A stretch of DNA of 64,000 bases from Kordiimonadales bacterium IMCC3096 (GTDB taxonomy: Bacteria; Pseudomonadota; Alphaproteobacteria; Minwuiales; Minwuiaceae): assembly GCA_016865035.1 (NCBI GenBank), contig CP018227.1:4064115-4128114 (forward strand), in the 5' to 3' direction. Shown here one piece after another: positions 1-8,632 of the stretch (position 1 is its first letter; the number at the start of each line of letters is the position of its first letter). The position numbers and the translations under genes are program-made. The notes beneath the pieces are model-generated. The model was not told the DNA's origin, made no database searches, and saw only the letters and a program-made list of their open reading frames with translations.

Positions 1-282
1 CCCGAGCACCAGTTCCAGAACATCCTGCCGCAGGCTGATGGAGGTCCCGAAGGAGCCCTGCAGCGCCTGTCCCAGCCAGATCACATATTGCTCGACGATG
101 CTGCCATCCAGCCCGTAGGCCTGACGCAGCCGCTCCATGTCTTCCAGGCTGGCCCCGGGGGGCAGCATCATGGCGATGGGATTGCCCGGCACCACGCGGA
201 CCAGCACGAACACCACGACAGAAACACCGAACAGCGTCGGCACCGCCTGCACCAACCGGCGGAGAAGCAGGCTGCCACTCAT
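1..282 (-). CDS. ABC transporter permease, DppB family (partial, N-terminal 94 residues)
   Basis: This is the N-terminal part of an inner-membrane permease of the peptide/nickel (DppB/OppB) family; the rest lies beyond the left edge. I translated it by hand from the ATG at 280-282. The product begins MSGSLLLRRLVQAVPTLFGV, has a first transmembrane helix (about residues 11-30), then the family-typical stretch VRVVPGNPIAMMLPPGASLE and a periplasmic segment ending with LRQDVLELV. Family members carry oligopeptides, nickel or similar solutes with an SBP_bac_5 binding protein. The binding-protein gene ends just upstream on the same strand (stop at 360), so the two are very likely one operon. The substrate cannot be told from this fragment. 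Confidence 0.85.
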   Translation of the reverse strand, partial: MSGSLLLRRLVQAVPTLFGVSVVVFVLVRVVPGNPIAMMLPPGASLEDMERLRQAYGLDGSIVEQYVIWLGQALQGSFGTSISLRQDVLELVLG

Positions 283-359
283 TCAGACTTCCCCGACTGG
301 ACTGGAGGGCAGGACCGCGCCACGGCCGTCGCGGCGCGGTCCCGGCAACAGCGGCGGCC

Positions 360-1895
360 TCAGGCCGGTTTCACGGCCTGGGGCAGCAGGACACCCGAAA
401 CATGCGTGCCGACAGAGACAGTGTCAGCATGAACGATCGGCTGGACGTACTGCAGCAGCGGAATGACGTAGGCATTCTCGGCGATATGCCTGTCCACGGC
501 CTTGTAGCCGGCAATGCGCCTGGCCTCGTCGGCCTCGCCCCACAGCGGGCCGATCATGTCGATCAGATCCTGCCCGTCCCAGACGGAATGCGGCGACGGT
601 CCGAACATGGCAAACCCGGTCGAGGTCGAGGGATCGCCGATGGAGTTGCCCCAGTTGTAGAACGCCGCCGGAGCCAGCGTGTCCGTCGCGCGCAGCTCGT
701 AATGCTTGGCGATCTCGTAGACCTCGATCTCCGCCTCGATCCCGACCTTGCGCCACATGCCGACGATGGCCTGCACCATCTCGTAGTCCTTCGGCTTGAA
801 GCCGCGGGTGGTCTGGATGCGGAACCGCACCGGATTGTCGGTCGAATAGCCACTCTTCGCCAGCAGCGCCTTCGATGCCTCCGGGTCGTAGGCCACCTGG
901 ATCGAGGGATCGAACGCCGCGTACTCCGGTGCCTGCAGCGTGTCGATGGGCACGCCATAGCCCCGCAGCAACCGGTCCACGATGGCCTTCTTGTCGATGG
1001 CGTGGGCTGCGGCCTTGCGCACGTTCGGATCGGTCATGACCTCGATGTCGTTCAGGAAGATCATGCCGATGTCGCTGACCGGTGTGGTGACACCCGCCAG
1101 ACCCGACTTCTGCTTCAGGCGGTCATATTCCTGATACGGAATCTCCAGCGTGATGTCGGAACCGCCGCTCTCCACTTCCGCCACGCGGGCAGACGCATCG
1201 GTGACGAACTTGAAGACAACGGTCTCGAAGGCCGGCTTCTCGCCCCAGTAGTTCGGGTTCCGCTTCAGCCGGACGAAGGCGTTGCGCTGGAACTCCTCCA
1301 CCATGTAGGGGCCGGTCCCGATCGGGGCCTTCTCGAAACCTTCCGCACCGACCTTCTCGAAATAGGCCTTGGGCATGAAGTAGCCGGTCAGGAACGAAAG
1401 CCACTTGAAGAATGTCGGCTCATAGGCCGCAACCTTGCCGGTCACCCGGTTGCCGCTGACCTTGTAGTCGGTGACCTTCGACCAGAGAAACTGGATCGGA
1501 TTGCCGGTCTCCGGGTTACCCGCGCGGGTCAGCGACCAGGCGACATCCTCCGCCGTGAAGGGGGAACCGTCGTGCCAGGTAACACCTTCGCGCACGTCCA
1601 TCCAGATCTCGGTACGGTCATCGTTCCAGCCCCAGCCGGTCAGCAACCCTGGTGAGAAGCTGAGGTCGGGGTTCTGCGTGATCGGCTGGTCGTAGACTGT
1701 CTGATAGAATGTCTGGATCGTCGGATTGACCGCCGACAGGCCGACGGTCGGATCCCAGGATGGCAGGTTGACATGATAGGCGATGGTCACCGCCCCGCCG
1801 CCGTGCGCCGCCGCCAGCGCTCCACCCGGTGCCAGCAGCATCGCCGCCGCCCCCAGGCCCGTACCCTGCAGCATCTGCCTGCGTGTGAGTTTCAT
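360..1895 (-). CDS. ABC transporter substrate-binding protein, family 5 (SBP_bac_5)
   Basis: A periplasmic solute receptor of the oligopeptide/nickel-binding family, about 511 residues, the usual size. I place the start at the ATG of 1893-1895, after a GGAGGCGGG ribosome site. An in-frame upstream extension to 1970 has no such site and would bury the signal peptide. The N terminus MKLTRRQMLQGTGLGAAAM is a twin-arginine signal, so export through Tat in a folded state is expected; tatABC is near 52 kb. Family landmarks include VREGVTWHDGSPFTAEDVAWS and GTGPYMVEEF. It is followed 77 bp later by the DppB-type permease. A divergent TetR gene begins at 2197 and may regulate it. The ligand is unknown. 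Confidence 0.9.
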   Translation of the reverse strand: MKLTRRQMLQGTGLGAAAMLLAPGGALAAAHGGGAVTIAYHVNLPSWDPTVGLSAVNPTIQTFYQTVYDQPITQNPDLSFSPGLLTGWGWNDDRTEIWMDVREGVTWHDGSPFTAEDVAWSLTRAGNPETGNPIQFLWSKVTDYKVSGNRVTGKVAAYEPTFFKWLSFLTGYFMPKAYFEKVGAEGFEKAPIGTGPYMVEEFQRNAFVRLKRNPNYWGEKPAFETVVFKFVTDASARVAEVESGGSDITLEIPYQEYDRLKQKSGLAGVTTPVSDIGMIFLNDIEVMTDPNVRKAAAHAIDKKAIVDRLLRGYGVPIDTLQAPEYAAFDPSIQVAYDPEASKALLAKSGYSTDNPVRFRIQTTRGFKPKDYEMVQAIVGMWRKVGIEAEIEVYEIAKHYELRATDTLAPAAFYNWGNSIGDPSTSTGFAMFGPSPHSVWDGQDLIDMIGPLWGEADEARRIAGYKAVDRHIAENAYVIPLLQYVQPIVHADTVSVGTHVSGVLLPQAVKPA

Positions 1896-1969
1896 TGTCC
1901 CGCCTCCATACCCGGTTTCGTTCCTGCTGGCAGCAGTATGGCGCGGCGACCGTCGCTGGCAACCATGCA

Positions 1970-2007
1970 TGCGTTTCGATGCGCCGCATCATCCGGGACG
2001 AAACGCA
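1970..2007. promoter_or_regulatory. Inverted repeat in the binding-protein/TetR intergenic region (candidate operator)
   Basis: Within the roughly 300 bp between the divergent binding-protein and TetR genes there is a perfect 9-bp inverted repeat, TGCGTTTCG (1970-1978) and CGAAACGCA (1999-2007), separated by 20 bp. It lies 75-112 bp upstream of the binding-protein start and about 190 bp upstream of tetR. It could be an operator for the TetR protein or another regulator, or a stem-loop in the mRNA leader. I saw no other gene-like signal in this gap. Confidence 0.35.
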
Positions 2008-2196
2008 CATTGACCTGGACGCCAATTGTTCAGGAAAAGGTGCAGTTGCATCCTGCAAACGCGCGTCGAGTCACGTGTAGGTTGTGAGCCACGGGGTTGA
2101 ATACGATCATGGCAGCAAGACCATGACGGTGCGGCCCCGAATGAGAGACAGGTCGAGCGACAACTGGACGTCGACCAACGGGGGAGAAGACAGGGA

Positions 2197-2880
2197 ATGA
2201 GTGCCAAGGACAAGATCTTGACGGCAGCAGGTGAATTGTACGGACAGCAGGAGATCGCGATGGTCTCCCAAAGGCAGATCCTGCAGGCTGCCGGTCAACG
2301 CAACACGTCGGCGATCCAGTACCATTTCGGATCACGGGAAGGCCTGTTGCGGGCCGTGTTCGAACGCGGTGTCGCGAGAATTGATGCCCGCAGGAACCAG
2401 CTTGTCGACGAACTGGAAGCCTCGGGAAGGCAACCGGTCGTGAGTGACTACATCAACGCGCTGGTCCGCCCCCTGTGCGAACAGCGCTCCGACGGTGAAT
2501 CCGGTCTTCAGACGCTGCGCTTCCTCGACCAGGTCCTGAAGGATCCAGATCTGCGGCTCATGGAGATCATGAAGGGGATGGACAGCGGCATGCGTCGGGC
2601 GCATCAGGGTGTCGTGCACTGCCTGCCCGACGTGCCGCCGATGCTGCTGCGCTACAGGCTCTACGCAGGCAGCCGTGCAGCCTCCGGTGTATTGTGCGAC
2701 TGGGACAGGAACGGAAAACTCGACGATCTCTCGGACGTCTTTACCGACGATCTGGTCGCGATGGTACTTGCCATGGTCACGGCACCGGTTACACCGGGTG
2801 CGGACAGGCAGTTGGCTGACAGGGCGGCCGGTGATCCCGAGAAGATGGGCTACACTGCGCCAACCACACCAGACGCGTGA
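2197..2880 (+). CDS. TetR/AcrR family transcriptional regulator
   Basis: A 227-residue protein with an N-terminal TetR helix-turn-helix. The stretch KDKILTAAGELY is helix 1, followed by a recognition region around QRQILQAAGQRNTSAIQYHF and then GSREGLLRAVFERG. The rest (residues about 60-200) is the variable ligand-binding and dimerisation domain. The ATG at 2197 follows GGGGGAGAAGACAGGGA, a good ribosome site. It is divergent from the dipeptide-type ABC genes, a common layout for local control, but the target is an inference. Its last 31 bp overlap the 3' end of the convergent molybdoenzyme gene (stop at 2850). Confidence 0.85.
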   Translation: MSAKDKILTAAGELYGQQEIAMVSQRQILQAAGQRNTSAIQYHFGSREGLLRAVFERGVARIDARRNQLVDELEASGRQPVVSDYINALVRPLCEQRSDGESGLQTLRFLDQVLKDPDLRLMEIMKGMDSGMRRAHQGVVHCLPDVPPMLLRYRLYAGSRAASGVLCDWDRNGKLDDLSDVFTDDLVAMVLAMVTAPVTPGADRQLADRAAGDPEKMGYTAPTTPDA

Positions 2881-5255
2881 TCACCGGCAAGGCGAACAAC
2901 CTCGCAGGCACTTGATCTGAGGGGGATCGACCCGCTGACAGGATCGCAGTTCGCGGTGCTGACAGCCTGGTTCATGTTGGCCCCCAACGGGTCCCCCGTG
3001 CCATCGCCATATGCTCGACCGGACGGATCCGGCACCCACCAGCCATGCTGTGCGAAGACCTGGCCTTCGCGCAGCTTGCGGGTCACCCTGGCGCGGGCAA
3101 CGAAACTGCCCGTGGCCGTGGAAACACGGACCCAGTCCTGATCCGCAATCCCCCGCTCCGCCGCTGTCGCCGCGCCGATTTCCAGCAACGGATCCGGCAC
3201 CAGCCGGCGCAGGGACGGCAGGTTGCGATGCTGGCTATGACAATAGGCGACGGTCTTCGCGCATCCCAGACTCAGGGGCAGCAACGGATCTGCGGCTTCG
3301 GGAACCTGTGCCGGATAGGGCAAACCGGACCCGACGTGCTGCTGCAGCACCTCCGACCAGACCTCCAGTCGGCGGGTCGGCGTATCGAAACCCGCGACCT
3401 GGCCGGATTCGTCCTGCAGGGCATGAGGGCGGTAGGTGACCTCTCCCTCCAGGCTGATTCCTTCCGGTTTGCGGCGCAGTTCCGCGACGGTCAGGTCTGA
3501 TGGAGCCAACAGGTGATCGTGTCCCCGATCCACATCGCCATCGAAGAAACGGTCGGACAAGCCCAGACGTTCGGCAAGTTGCAGGACGATATCGATATCC
3601 GAGCGTGATTCCCCCACCGGTGCCACGACCGCCGGACGCAACTGCACGTGCCGCTGCCCCTCCAGGCTGTTGTCGAAGCTCGTGCTCAGCCCCTCCCGCT
3701 CCCAGGATGTCGCGACCGGCAACACGATGTCGGCGTACTCCGCTGTAGCGTTCAGGAAGAAATCCGTGTGGACATGAAATTCCAGAGCGGTGAGCGCCTG
3801 CCGCGCCAGCGCCGTATCAGGCTGCGAAGCGAGCAGATTGCCGCCGAAGGAGAACAGGGCCCGCACCGGATATGGCCCCTGCCCCAGCACGGCGCGATAG
3901 ACGTCACGACCGGTGACCCAGGCATTTGCCGGGGGTCCCAGGGGCCGCTCTGCCAGACCCAGCGCCTTCGCCCGCTGTTCTGCGGACAACAGCTCGGGAC
4001 CGGATATGTCGTTGAAACGCGCGATTCCGCCCGCCACATTACCGCCCGGCACGCCGATGCTGCCGGTCAGGGCGTGCAGCAAGGTCATGGCACGGTCGGT
4101 CTGTGTGGCCGAACTGCTCTGCCCCACACCATTCCATGTGTAGTAGGCAACGGATGCGCTGTCGCCAAGGATTGCCGCGGCCTTCTCGAGGGCCTCGACA
4201 GGTATGCCGGTAACCCCGGAAACATGGTCAGGCGCGTGACGGTCCAGCAATTCACGGTAGGCGGCAAAGGCGGAACGGCAGTCGATCCCGCCCGAGAGTG
4301 TCTCGACCCTGCAGCCACTGTCGAGCAGCAGGTCTGCCCGATCATCAAGCCATTGGCCGGTCGACCGATCATAGCGCAGCAGGGCGCCGGACGATGACTG
4401 GCCAAGCAGCACGTCCGACGAGCCATCGGCCATCAGGTCCGACTGTCTGAGGAACCGCATCTCGTCGCCATGCAGCAGCAGGGGACCGTTGCTCCAGTCG
4501 CGCATGAAAGCTTCATCAAAGCGGCCATCCCGCACCAGCAGGTGCGCCAGGCCAAGTGCCAGCACCTGGTCCGTACCCGGCTTTACCTGCAGCCAGCAGT
4601 CGGCACGACTGGCGAAGGTGGTCGGACGCGGATCGACCACGACCATTCGTGCGCCGTTCTGCAGCCCCTTCTGCACTTCACCGGCCCTGGCCAGCCAGGT
4701 ATTCGCCGGGTTGTTGCCCCACAGCAGGATGCAGTCGGTGTTTGCGAAATCCGGAACTCCGATGTCATGGCCTGTCGTGAACTTCGCCGCCTCGTCCTTG
4801 TGCCAGTTGCAGATCTCCGTCGAGTAGATCGTGTTGGGACTGCCGAAGGCGCGGATGAAGCGCTCGATCCAGGCGATGCCGTCGGATAGCTGTGTGCCGC
4901 TGGGTGTGGTGACGGAGAAGGCGACCTGTTCCGCGCCATGTGTATCCCTGACCCGGCCCATCCGCGCCGCGATCTCGTCCAGCGCCTCGTCCCAGCCTAT
5001 TGGCTGCCATTCGGTCGGCCCTGCCCCCTTCGGCGTGGTCCGGCGCATCGGTCGGGTCAGACGGTCAGGGTGATAGACCTGTTCCGGGGCGGCGCGGCCC
5101 TTCGGACAAAGTTTCGCGCCTGTCGGATGGTCCGGCATGGGCTCGATGCCGGCCAGGCGTCCGTTCTCGACCACGGCGATGCAGCCGCAGCGTGATCTGC
5201 ACTGGGCGCAATAGGCAGGGACATGTCTCGTGTCTGTCATGCGTTCAGGGCTCAT
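2850..5255 (-). CDS. Molybdopterin-dependent oxidoreductase, single-subunit type (DMSO-reductase superfamily)
   Basis: A catalytic subunit with bis-MGD molybdenum and one 4Fe-4S cluster, about 801 residues. From the chosen start, cysteines at about 16, 19, 23 and 50 (YCAQCRSRC, then AKLCPKGRA) fit the Fe-S binding pattern. Cys149 in STEICNWHKDEA sits where the protein ligand to Mo is found, suggesting a Cys-ligated enzyme as in Nap/Fdh/Phs relatives. The C-terminal 130 residues match the molydop-binding fold. No signal peptide is visible, so it is probably cytoplasmic. The start at 5255 is chosen because AAGGA lies 8 bp upstream; an alternative ATG is at 5240. The start overlaps the end of the MscS gene, so the two are translationally linked. 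Related to thiosulfate/polysulfide or formate/nitrate enzymes; the substrate is unknown and no electron-transfer subunit is adjacent. Confidence 0.82.
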   Translation of the reverse strand: MSPERMTDTRHVPAYCAQCRSRCGCIAVVENGRLAGIEPMPDHPTGAKLCPKGRAAPEQVYHPDRLTRPMRRTTPKGAGPTEWQPIGWDEALDEIAARMGRVRDTHGAEQVAFSVTTPSGTQLSDGIAWIERFIRAFGSPNTIYSTEICNWHKDEAAKFTTGHDIGVPDFANTDCILLWGNNPANTWLARAGEVQKGLQNGARMVVVDPRPTTFASRADCWLQVKPGTDQVLALGLAHLLVRDGRFDEAFMRDWSNGPLLLHGDEMRFLRQSDLMADGSSDVLLGQSSSGALLRYDRSTGQWLDDRADLLLDSGCRVETLSGGIDCRSAFAAYRELLDRHAPDHVSGVTGIPVEALEKAAAILGDSASVAYYTWNGVGQSSSATQTDRAMTLLHALTGSIGVPGGNVAGGIARFNDISGPELLSAEQRAKALGLAERPLGPPANAWVTGRDVYRAVLGQGPYPVRALFSFGGNLLASQPDTALARQALTALEFHVHTDFFLNATAEYADIVLPVATSWEREGLSTSFDNSLEGQRHVQLRPAVVAPVGESRSDIDIVLQLAERLGLSDRFFDGDVDRGHDHLLAPSDLTVAELRRKPEGISLEGEVTYRPHALQDESGQVAGFDTPTRRLEVWSEVLQQHVGSGLPYPAQVPEAADPLLPLSLGCAKTVAYCHSQHRNLPSLRRLVPDPLLEIGAATAAERGIADQDWVRVSTATGSFVARARVTRKLREGQVFAQHGWWVPDPSGRAYGDGTGDPLGANMNQAVSTANCDPVSGSIPLRSSACEVVRLAGDHASGVVGAV

Positions 5256-7626
5256 CCGGATATTCCTTGGTCTGGGTGTTCTGCGCGATGACGAGACCTG
5301 CCGCCCCTGCGGCGGCAACGGCGCCCGCAGGCGGAGTCTTCTGGCCTTCCGGCTTCTGTACGGCGGGGGCCGCATCGGCATTCATGGTTTCCGTTTCACC
5401 CTCGCCTTTCGCCCAGTCCGGCCATTCGATCTGGACCCGGCGCTGTGCGAGTTCGATGCCCGCCGCATAGAGGTCGTTCTTCACTTCCTGAAACACGGCC
5501 TTGCGGATCATGAACTGCTCCCGCGGCTTGCAGGTGAACTTGGTGCGCAGGATCAGGGCCCCCTCCTCGATGCGGAACACGCCCTGGGACTTCAGCGGCT
5601 GGATGAACTTCGGGCCGAGTTCCGGATCCTCCAGCAGCCTCAGACCGACCTTCTTGATGATCTTGCGGACCTTGTCGACGTCGGTGTCATAGGGCAGCCG
5701 GAACTCCTGCTTGTAGATCGCCCAGTCGCGGTTGTAGTTGGTGATGGAGCGCAGTTCGCCAAAGGGAACCGTGTGAATGGCCCCCCGATGGTGGCGCAGG
5801 CGCATGGAGCGGATGGAGATCTGTTCCACCTGGCCCCGGATCTCCCCGAACTCGACATATTCGCCGACGCGGAACGCATCGTCGATCAGGAAGAAGATGC
5901 CGGAGATGATGTCCCGGACCAAGGCCTGGGCACCGAAGCCGACGGCGATGCCCACGACACCCGCACCGGCGATCAGGGGACCGATATCCAGTCCCATCGA
6001 CGACAGCACCACCATGATGGTGATGGCGACAAGGATGGTCAGGATGAAACCGCGTATCAGTGGCAGCAGCGTGCCGAAGCGGGAAACGATCAGACCGCCC
6101 AGACCGTCTTCATCAACTGCATGATCGGCGGCAGCGGCCATCGCGCGCTCGTTCTCCCGGTCGATGAAGCGGGTGATCGTCCGTTGCACCAGTGCCCAGC
6201 CGATGGAGGCCACCAGCAGGATGGCCAGCACATCCAGCAGCACCTCGGTCGCCAGCTGCCCGGCCGGGCTCTGCTGCAGGGCAATGATATCGAGGGCAAC
6301 CACGTGCAGGAACGCCGCCAGGCCGATCAGTGCCAGCACCAGATAGGCGATCTGGCGGACAGACGGCAGCAGGCCGCCACCCTGTTTCATCTCCAGTATC
6401 CCGGCCTCCCCGCCCGCGTCGGTCGCGCGCGCGGCAGATTCCTCGTCCGGTTCCGCCGGATTATGGAGACGGGAGACGAACAGGCCGCCGGCCAGCGCCC
6501 CGAACAGGCAGAAGACCGCGACGGTCTTGCTCGGGTCCGGGGAAAAGACACTCAGGGACCAGAGCAGCAGGAACATGGCCGTCGCAACGACCAGCCAGAC
6601 CCGGCGATAGCGCCCGAACAACTGGTGCAGCATCGCGCCAAGACCTGTGCTCGCCGATGGCCGGTCGTGATCAACCGGTGTTCTGAGGATCACCACCAGT
6701 GACACGAGCGCCAGAAGACCGCCAACACCGAGCTGCACGATGTCCAGCATGGCCTGCGGCATGCCCAGCAGGCGCAGCATGCCCATGCTGAACCCGGCAA
6801 GCGCAGCCAGCCCGAGGACGATGGTGAGCCAGTAGACCATGCGCCGCGCGGCGCGGTCGTCCAGGTCCACCATCCGCCGTTCGGGTGCCTTCGGCGCGAA
6901 CAGCGCATTGCCGAGGAACCACCCGGCCATCGCGACGACCGTCACGGCGAGATAGCTGATCAGGAAGATCCGCATGGGGTCGAACTGGCTGAACCAGACC
7001 AGTGACAGCAGGAAACCGGCAGCAACCATCACCGCCAGCACAAGCAGATCACGCAGCAGCACCACCAGGGTGACCGTCAGGGATGGCAGCAGCCGACCGC
7101 GGATCGCCGCTGGCGTGACCACCAGTTGACCGAACATGCGCCGCGTCAGCCAGGCCAGCAGTCCGCCGCCGGCCAGCATCAGCGCAAGATTGGCAATGCC
7201 GGTCCACATGCGCGGCCAGCCCTCGAAATCCGTCAGCAGGATGAAGGCATCCTCGACCTCGCTCTGGCACAGGGGCCAGATGGCGATGACCCCGTCAATG
7301 CCCCTGATGATGCCGTTCATGCTGTTGCGCGCACCGTCGATCAGTGCCGCGAAGGGATCGCCCCCGCCCTGTTGCGGTGCGGCATCCTGCTGTGCGGCAT
7401 TGCCCGCAGCGAGCTTCTCTTCGACGAGTTTCCGGACAGTGGGTTCCAGCAGGGTCTCCAGGCTCTGCTGTCCCGGCGCGGGCGCGGTCTCGGTCTCGGA
7501 ACGCTTCTCGGCCTGTTTCAGGACCTGGAGCGCCTGCGCCTTCACCTCTCCTGTTCCGGACCAGGAGAACCCGAGCAGGATCAGGATCATCAATGCCAGC
7601 AGTGAGCGTGCGAAACCCATGTTCAT
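5245..7626 (-). CDS. Large MscS-family mechanosensitive ion channel
   Basis: A 793-residue inner-membrane channel of the MscS superfamily. It has an N-terminal signal peptide (about residues 1-30), a periplasmic linker rich in Gln/Ala, about ten hydrophobic segments, and a C-terminal MscS core. The pore helix and beta domain include GVVGIAVGFGAQALVRDII, the region around RVGEYVEFGEIRGQVE, and TVPFGELRSITNYNRDW. Such channels open under membrane tension and release solutes after hypo-osmotic shock. A short Ala-rich tail ends in TKEYPDEP. ATGs at 7626 and 7620 are both possible; a run of G gives better spacing to 7620. It is followed, with overlap, by the molybdoenzyme gene. Confidence 0.88.
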   Translation of the reverse strand: MNMGFARSLLALMILILLGFSWSGTGEVKAQALQVLKQAEKRSETETAPAPGQQSLETLLEPTVRKLVEEKLAAGNAAQQDAAPQQGGGDPFAALIDGARNSMNGIIRGIDGVIAIWPLCQSEVEDAFILLTDFEGWPRMWTGIANLALMLAGGGLLAWLTRRMFGQLVVTPAAIRGRLLPSLTVTLVVLLRDLLVLAVMVAAGFLLSLVWFSQFDPMRIFLISYLAVTVVAMAGWFLGNALFAPKAPERRMVDLDDRAARRMVYWLTIVLGLAALAGFSMGMLRLLGMPQAMLDIVQLGVGGLLALVSLVVILRTPVDHDRPSASTGLGAMLHQLFGRYRRVWLVVATAMFLLLWSLSVFSPDPSKTVAVFCLFGALAGGLFVSRLHNPAEPDEESAARATDAGGEAGILEMKQGGGLLPSVRQIAYLVLALIGLAAFLHVVALDIIALQQSPAGQLATEVLLDVLAILLVASIGWALVQRTITRFIDRENERAMAAAADHAVDEDGLGGLIVSRFGTLLPLIRGFILTILVAITIMVVLSSMGLDIGPLIAGAGVVGIAVGFGAQALVRDIISGIFFLIDDAFRVGEYVEFGEIRGQVEQISIRSMRLRHHRGAIHTVPFGELRSITNYNRDWAIYKQEFRLPYDTDVDKVRKIIKKVGLRLLEDPELGPKFIQPLKSQGVFRIEEGALILRTKFTCKPREQFMIRKAVFQEVKNDLYAAGIELAQRRVQIEWPDWAKGEGETETMNADAAPAVQKPEGQKTPPAGAVAAAGAAGLVIAQNTQTKEYPDEP

Positions 7627-7723
7627 TCCCCCCGACGAGCATTCTCGCGCGCCCGTACGGGAAGCCTAAACGATTTTGGCGAGTGGCGGTATCACAGTCA
7701 CTCGGACGGTGACGGCTGTCGGC

Positions 7724-8575
7724 TCAACGAATGTTGCCATGCGCGAGGGTGCGGAACTCCTCACCATCCTTCTGCGAGATCCTGATGCGGTAATAGCCGG
7801 AATCATGCAGCTCGCACAGGAACCGGTCGCCCCGCTTCGCATAGAGGAAGTAGGTCAGGTGCAGGTCAGAGCGCTGAGGCCTCGGCTCCCCGTCGATCTC
7901 CAGTTTCTTCAGGACTTCGATGTTGCGCACGATGAAGAGGCACCGATCGAAACCGGGGCGGGCACTTTCGGCTTCGGAATTGGCCAGGGCCGCATAGTTG
8001 CCGTCCCGCAGTTCGACGGTGCGGAGATCCATGCCCGCGCGGGACTGGTGCACCACGGAGACGTTGAACGGGCCTGCGTCGAAGGTCCCGTCGGTCCCTT
8101 CGGTGAAGAGCCGGATCAGCCAGTCGGCCTCCTCCGGCACGAACAGCGCCGCAAGCCTCGCCAGAGCCGCCTGTGCGGCCGAGCGATCGACATGCGGCGG
8201 GGCGTTGAGCGCGCGGTTCTCGCCGGTGCCATTGTCGGTCCAGGTCAGCCGGACGCGTTTGGTCAGCCCCTCATGACCGACCGGTTCGGTGATTGTGACA
8301 CGCACCGTCCGATTGTCGCCCAGGATGCAGTGACGTCGCAGGTCCGAGAAGGCATCGGTCGCCTGTTCCACCACGCGACTGCAGTTCAGCGCCTCCTCCA
8401 CGCGTCGGGATTCATCGCGAAACGGACCAAACCCCTTGTCCGGTTTCGGTCCTTCATCCTGCCCCGTTATGGCACGCCATAGACTGCCAAGCTGCGCCTG
8501 GGCCGGATGGGCAGCAGACAGCGCCAGCACCAGGGCAAGCATTGGAACGGCAATCAGGACCGGAAAGGGTTTCAT
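7724..8575 (-). CDS. Secreted protein of unknown function
   Basis: I do not recognise this 283-residue protein. It begins with a clear Sec signal peptide (MKPFPVLIAVPMLALVLALS, cleavage probably near AQA) and so should be periplasmic or secreted. The mature part is soluble, mixed alpha/beta, with four or five Cys, among them NCSRVV, RRHCILGDN, RCLFIV and FLCELH, which may form disulfides. I use the ATG at 8575; the longer reading from a TTG at 8614 would put residues in front of the signal. It lies about 100 bp upstream of the MscS gene on the same strand and downstream of the EamA gene. Confidence 0.7.
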   Translation of the reverse strand: MKPFPVLIAVPMLALVLALSAAHPAQAQLGSLWRAITGQDEGPKPDKGFGPFRDESRRVEEALNCSRVVEQATDAFSDLRRHCILGDNRTVRVTITEPVGHEGLTKRVRLTWTDNGTGENRALNAPPHVDRSAAQAALARLAALFVPEEADWLIRLFTEGTDGTFDAGPFNVSVVHQSRAGMDLRTVELRDGNYAALANSEAESARPGFDRCLFIVRNIEVLKKLEIDGEPRPQRSDLHLTYFLYAKRGDRFLCELHDSGYYRIRISQKDGEEFRTLAHGNIR

Positions 8576-8632
8576 TTCGACACCAAGCCAGAGACGTTGG
8601 GTCACTTCAAGCAAGATCAGAGCCGATTGCCG

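Noticed and set aside
7690-7720. Weak hairpin GTCAC/GTGAC between the secreted unknown protein and the MscS gene
   Set aside because: Only 5 bp of stem and no U tract; too weak to call a terminator.
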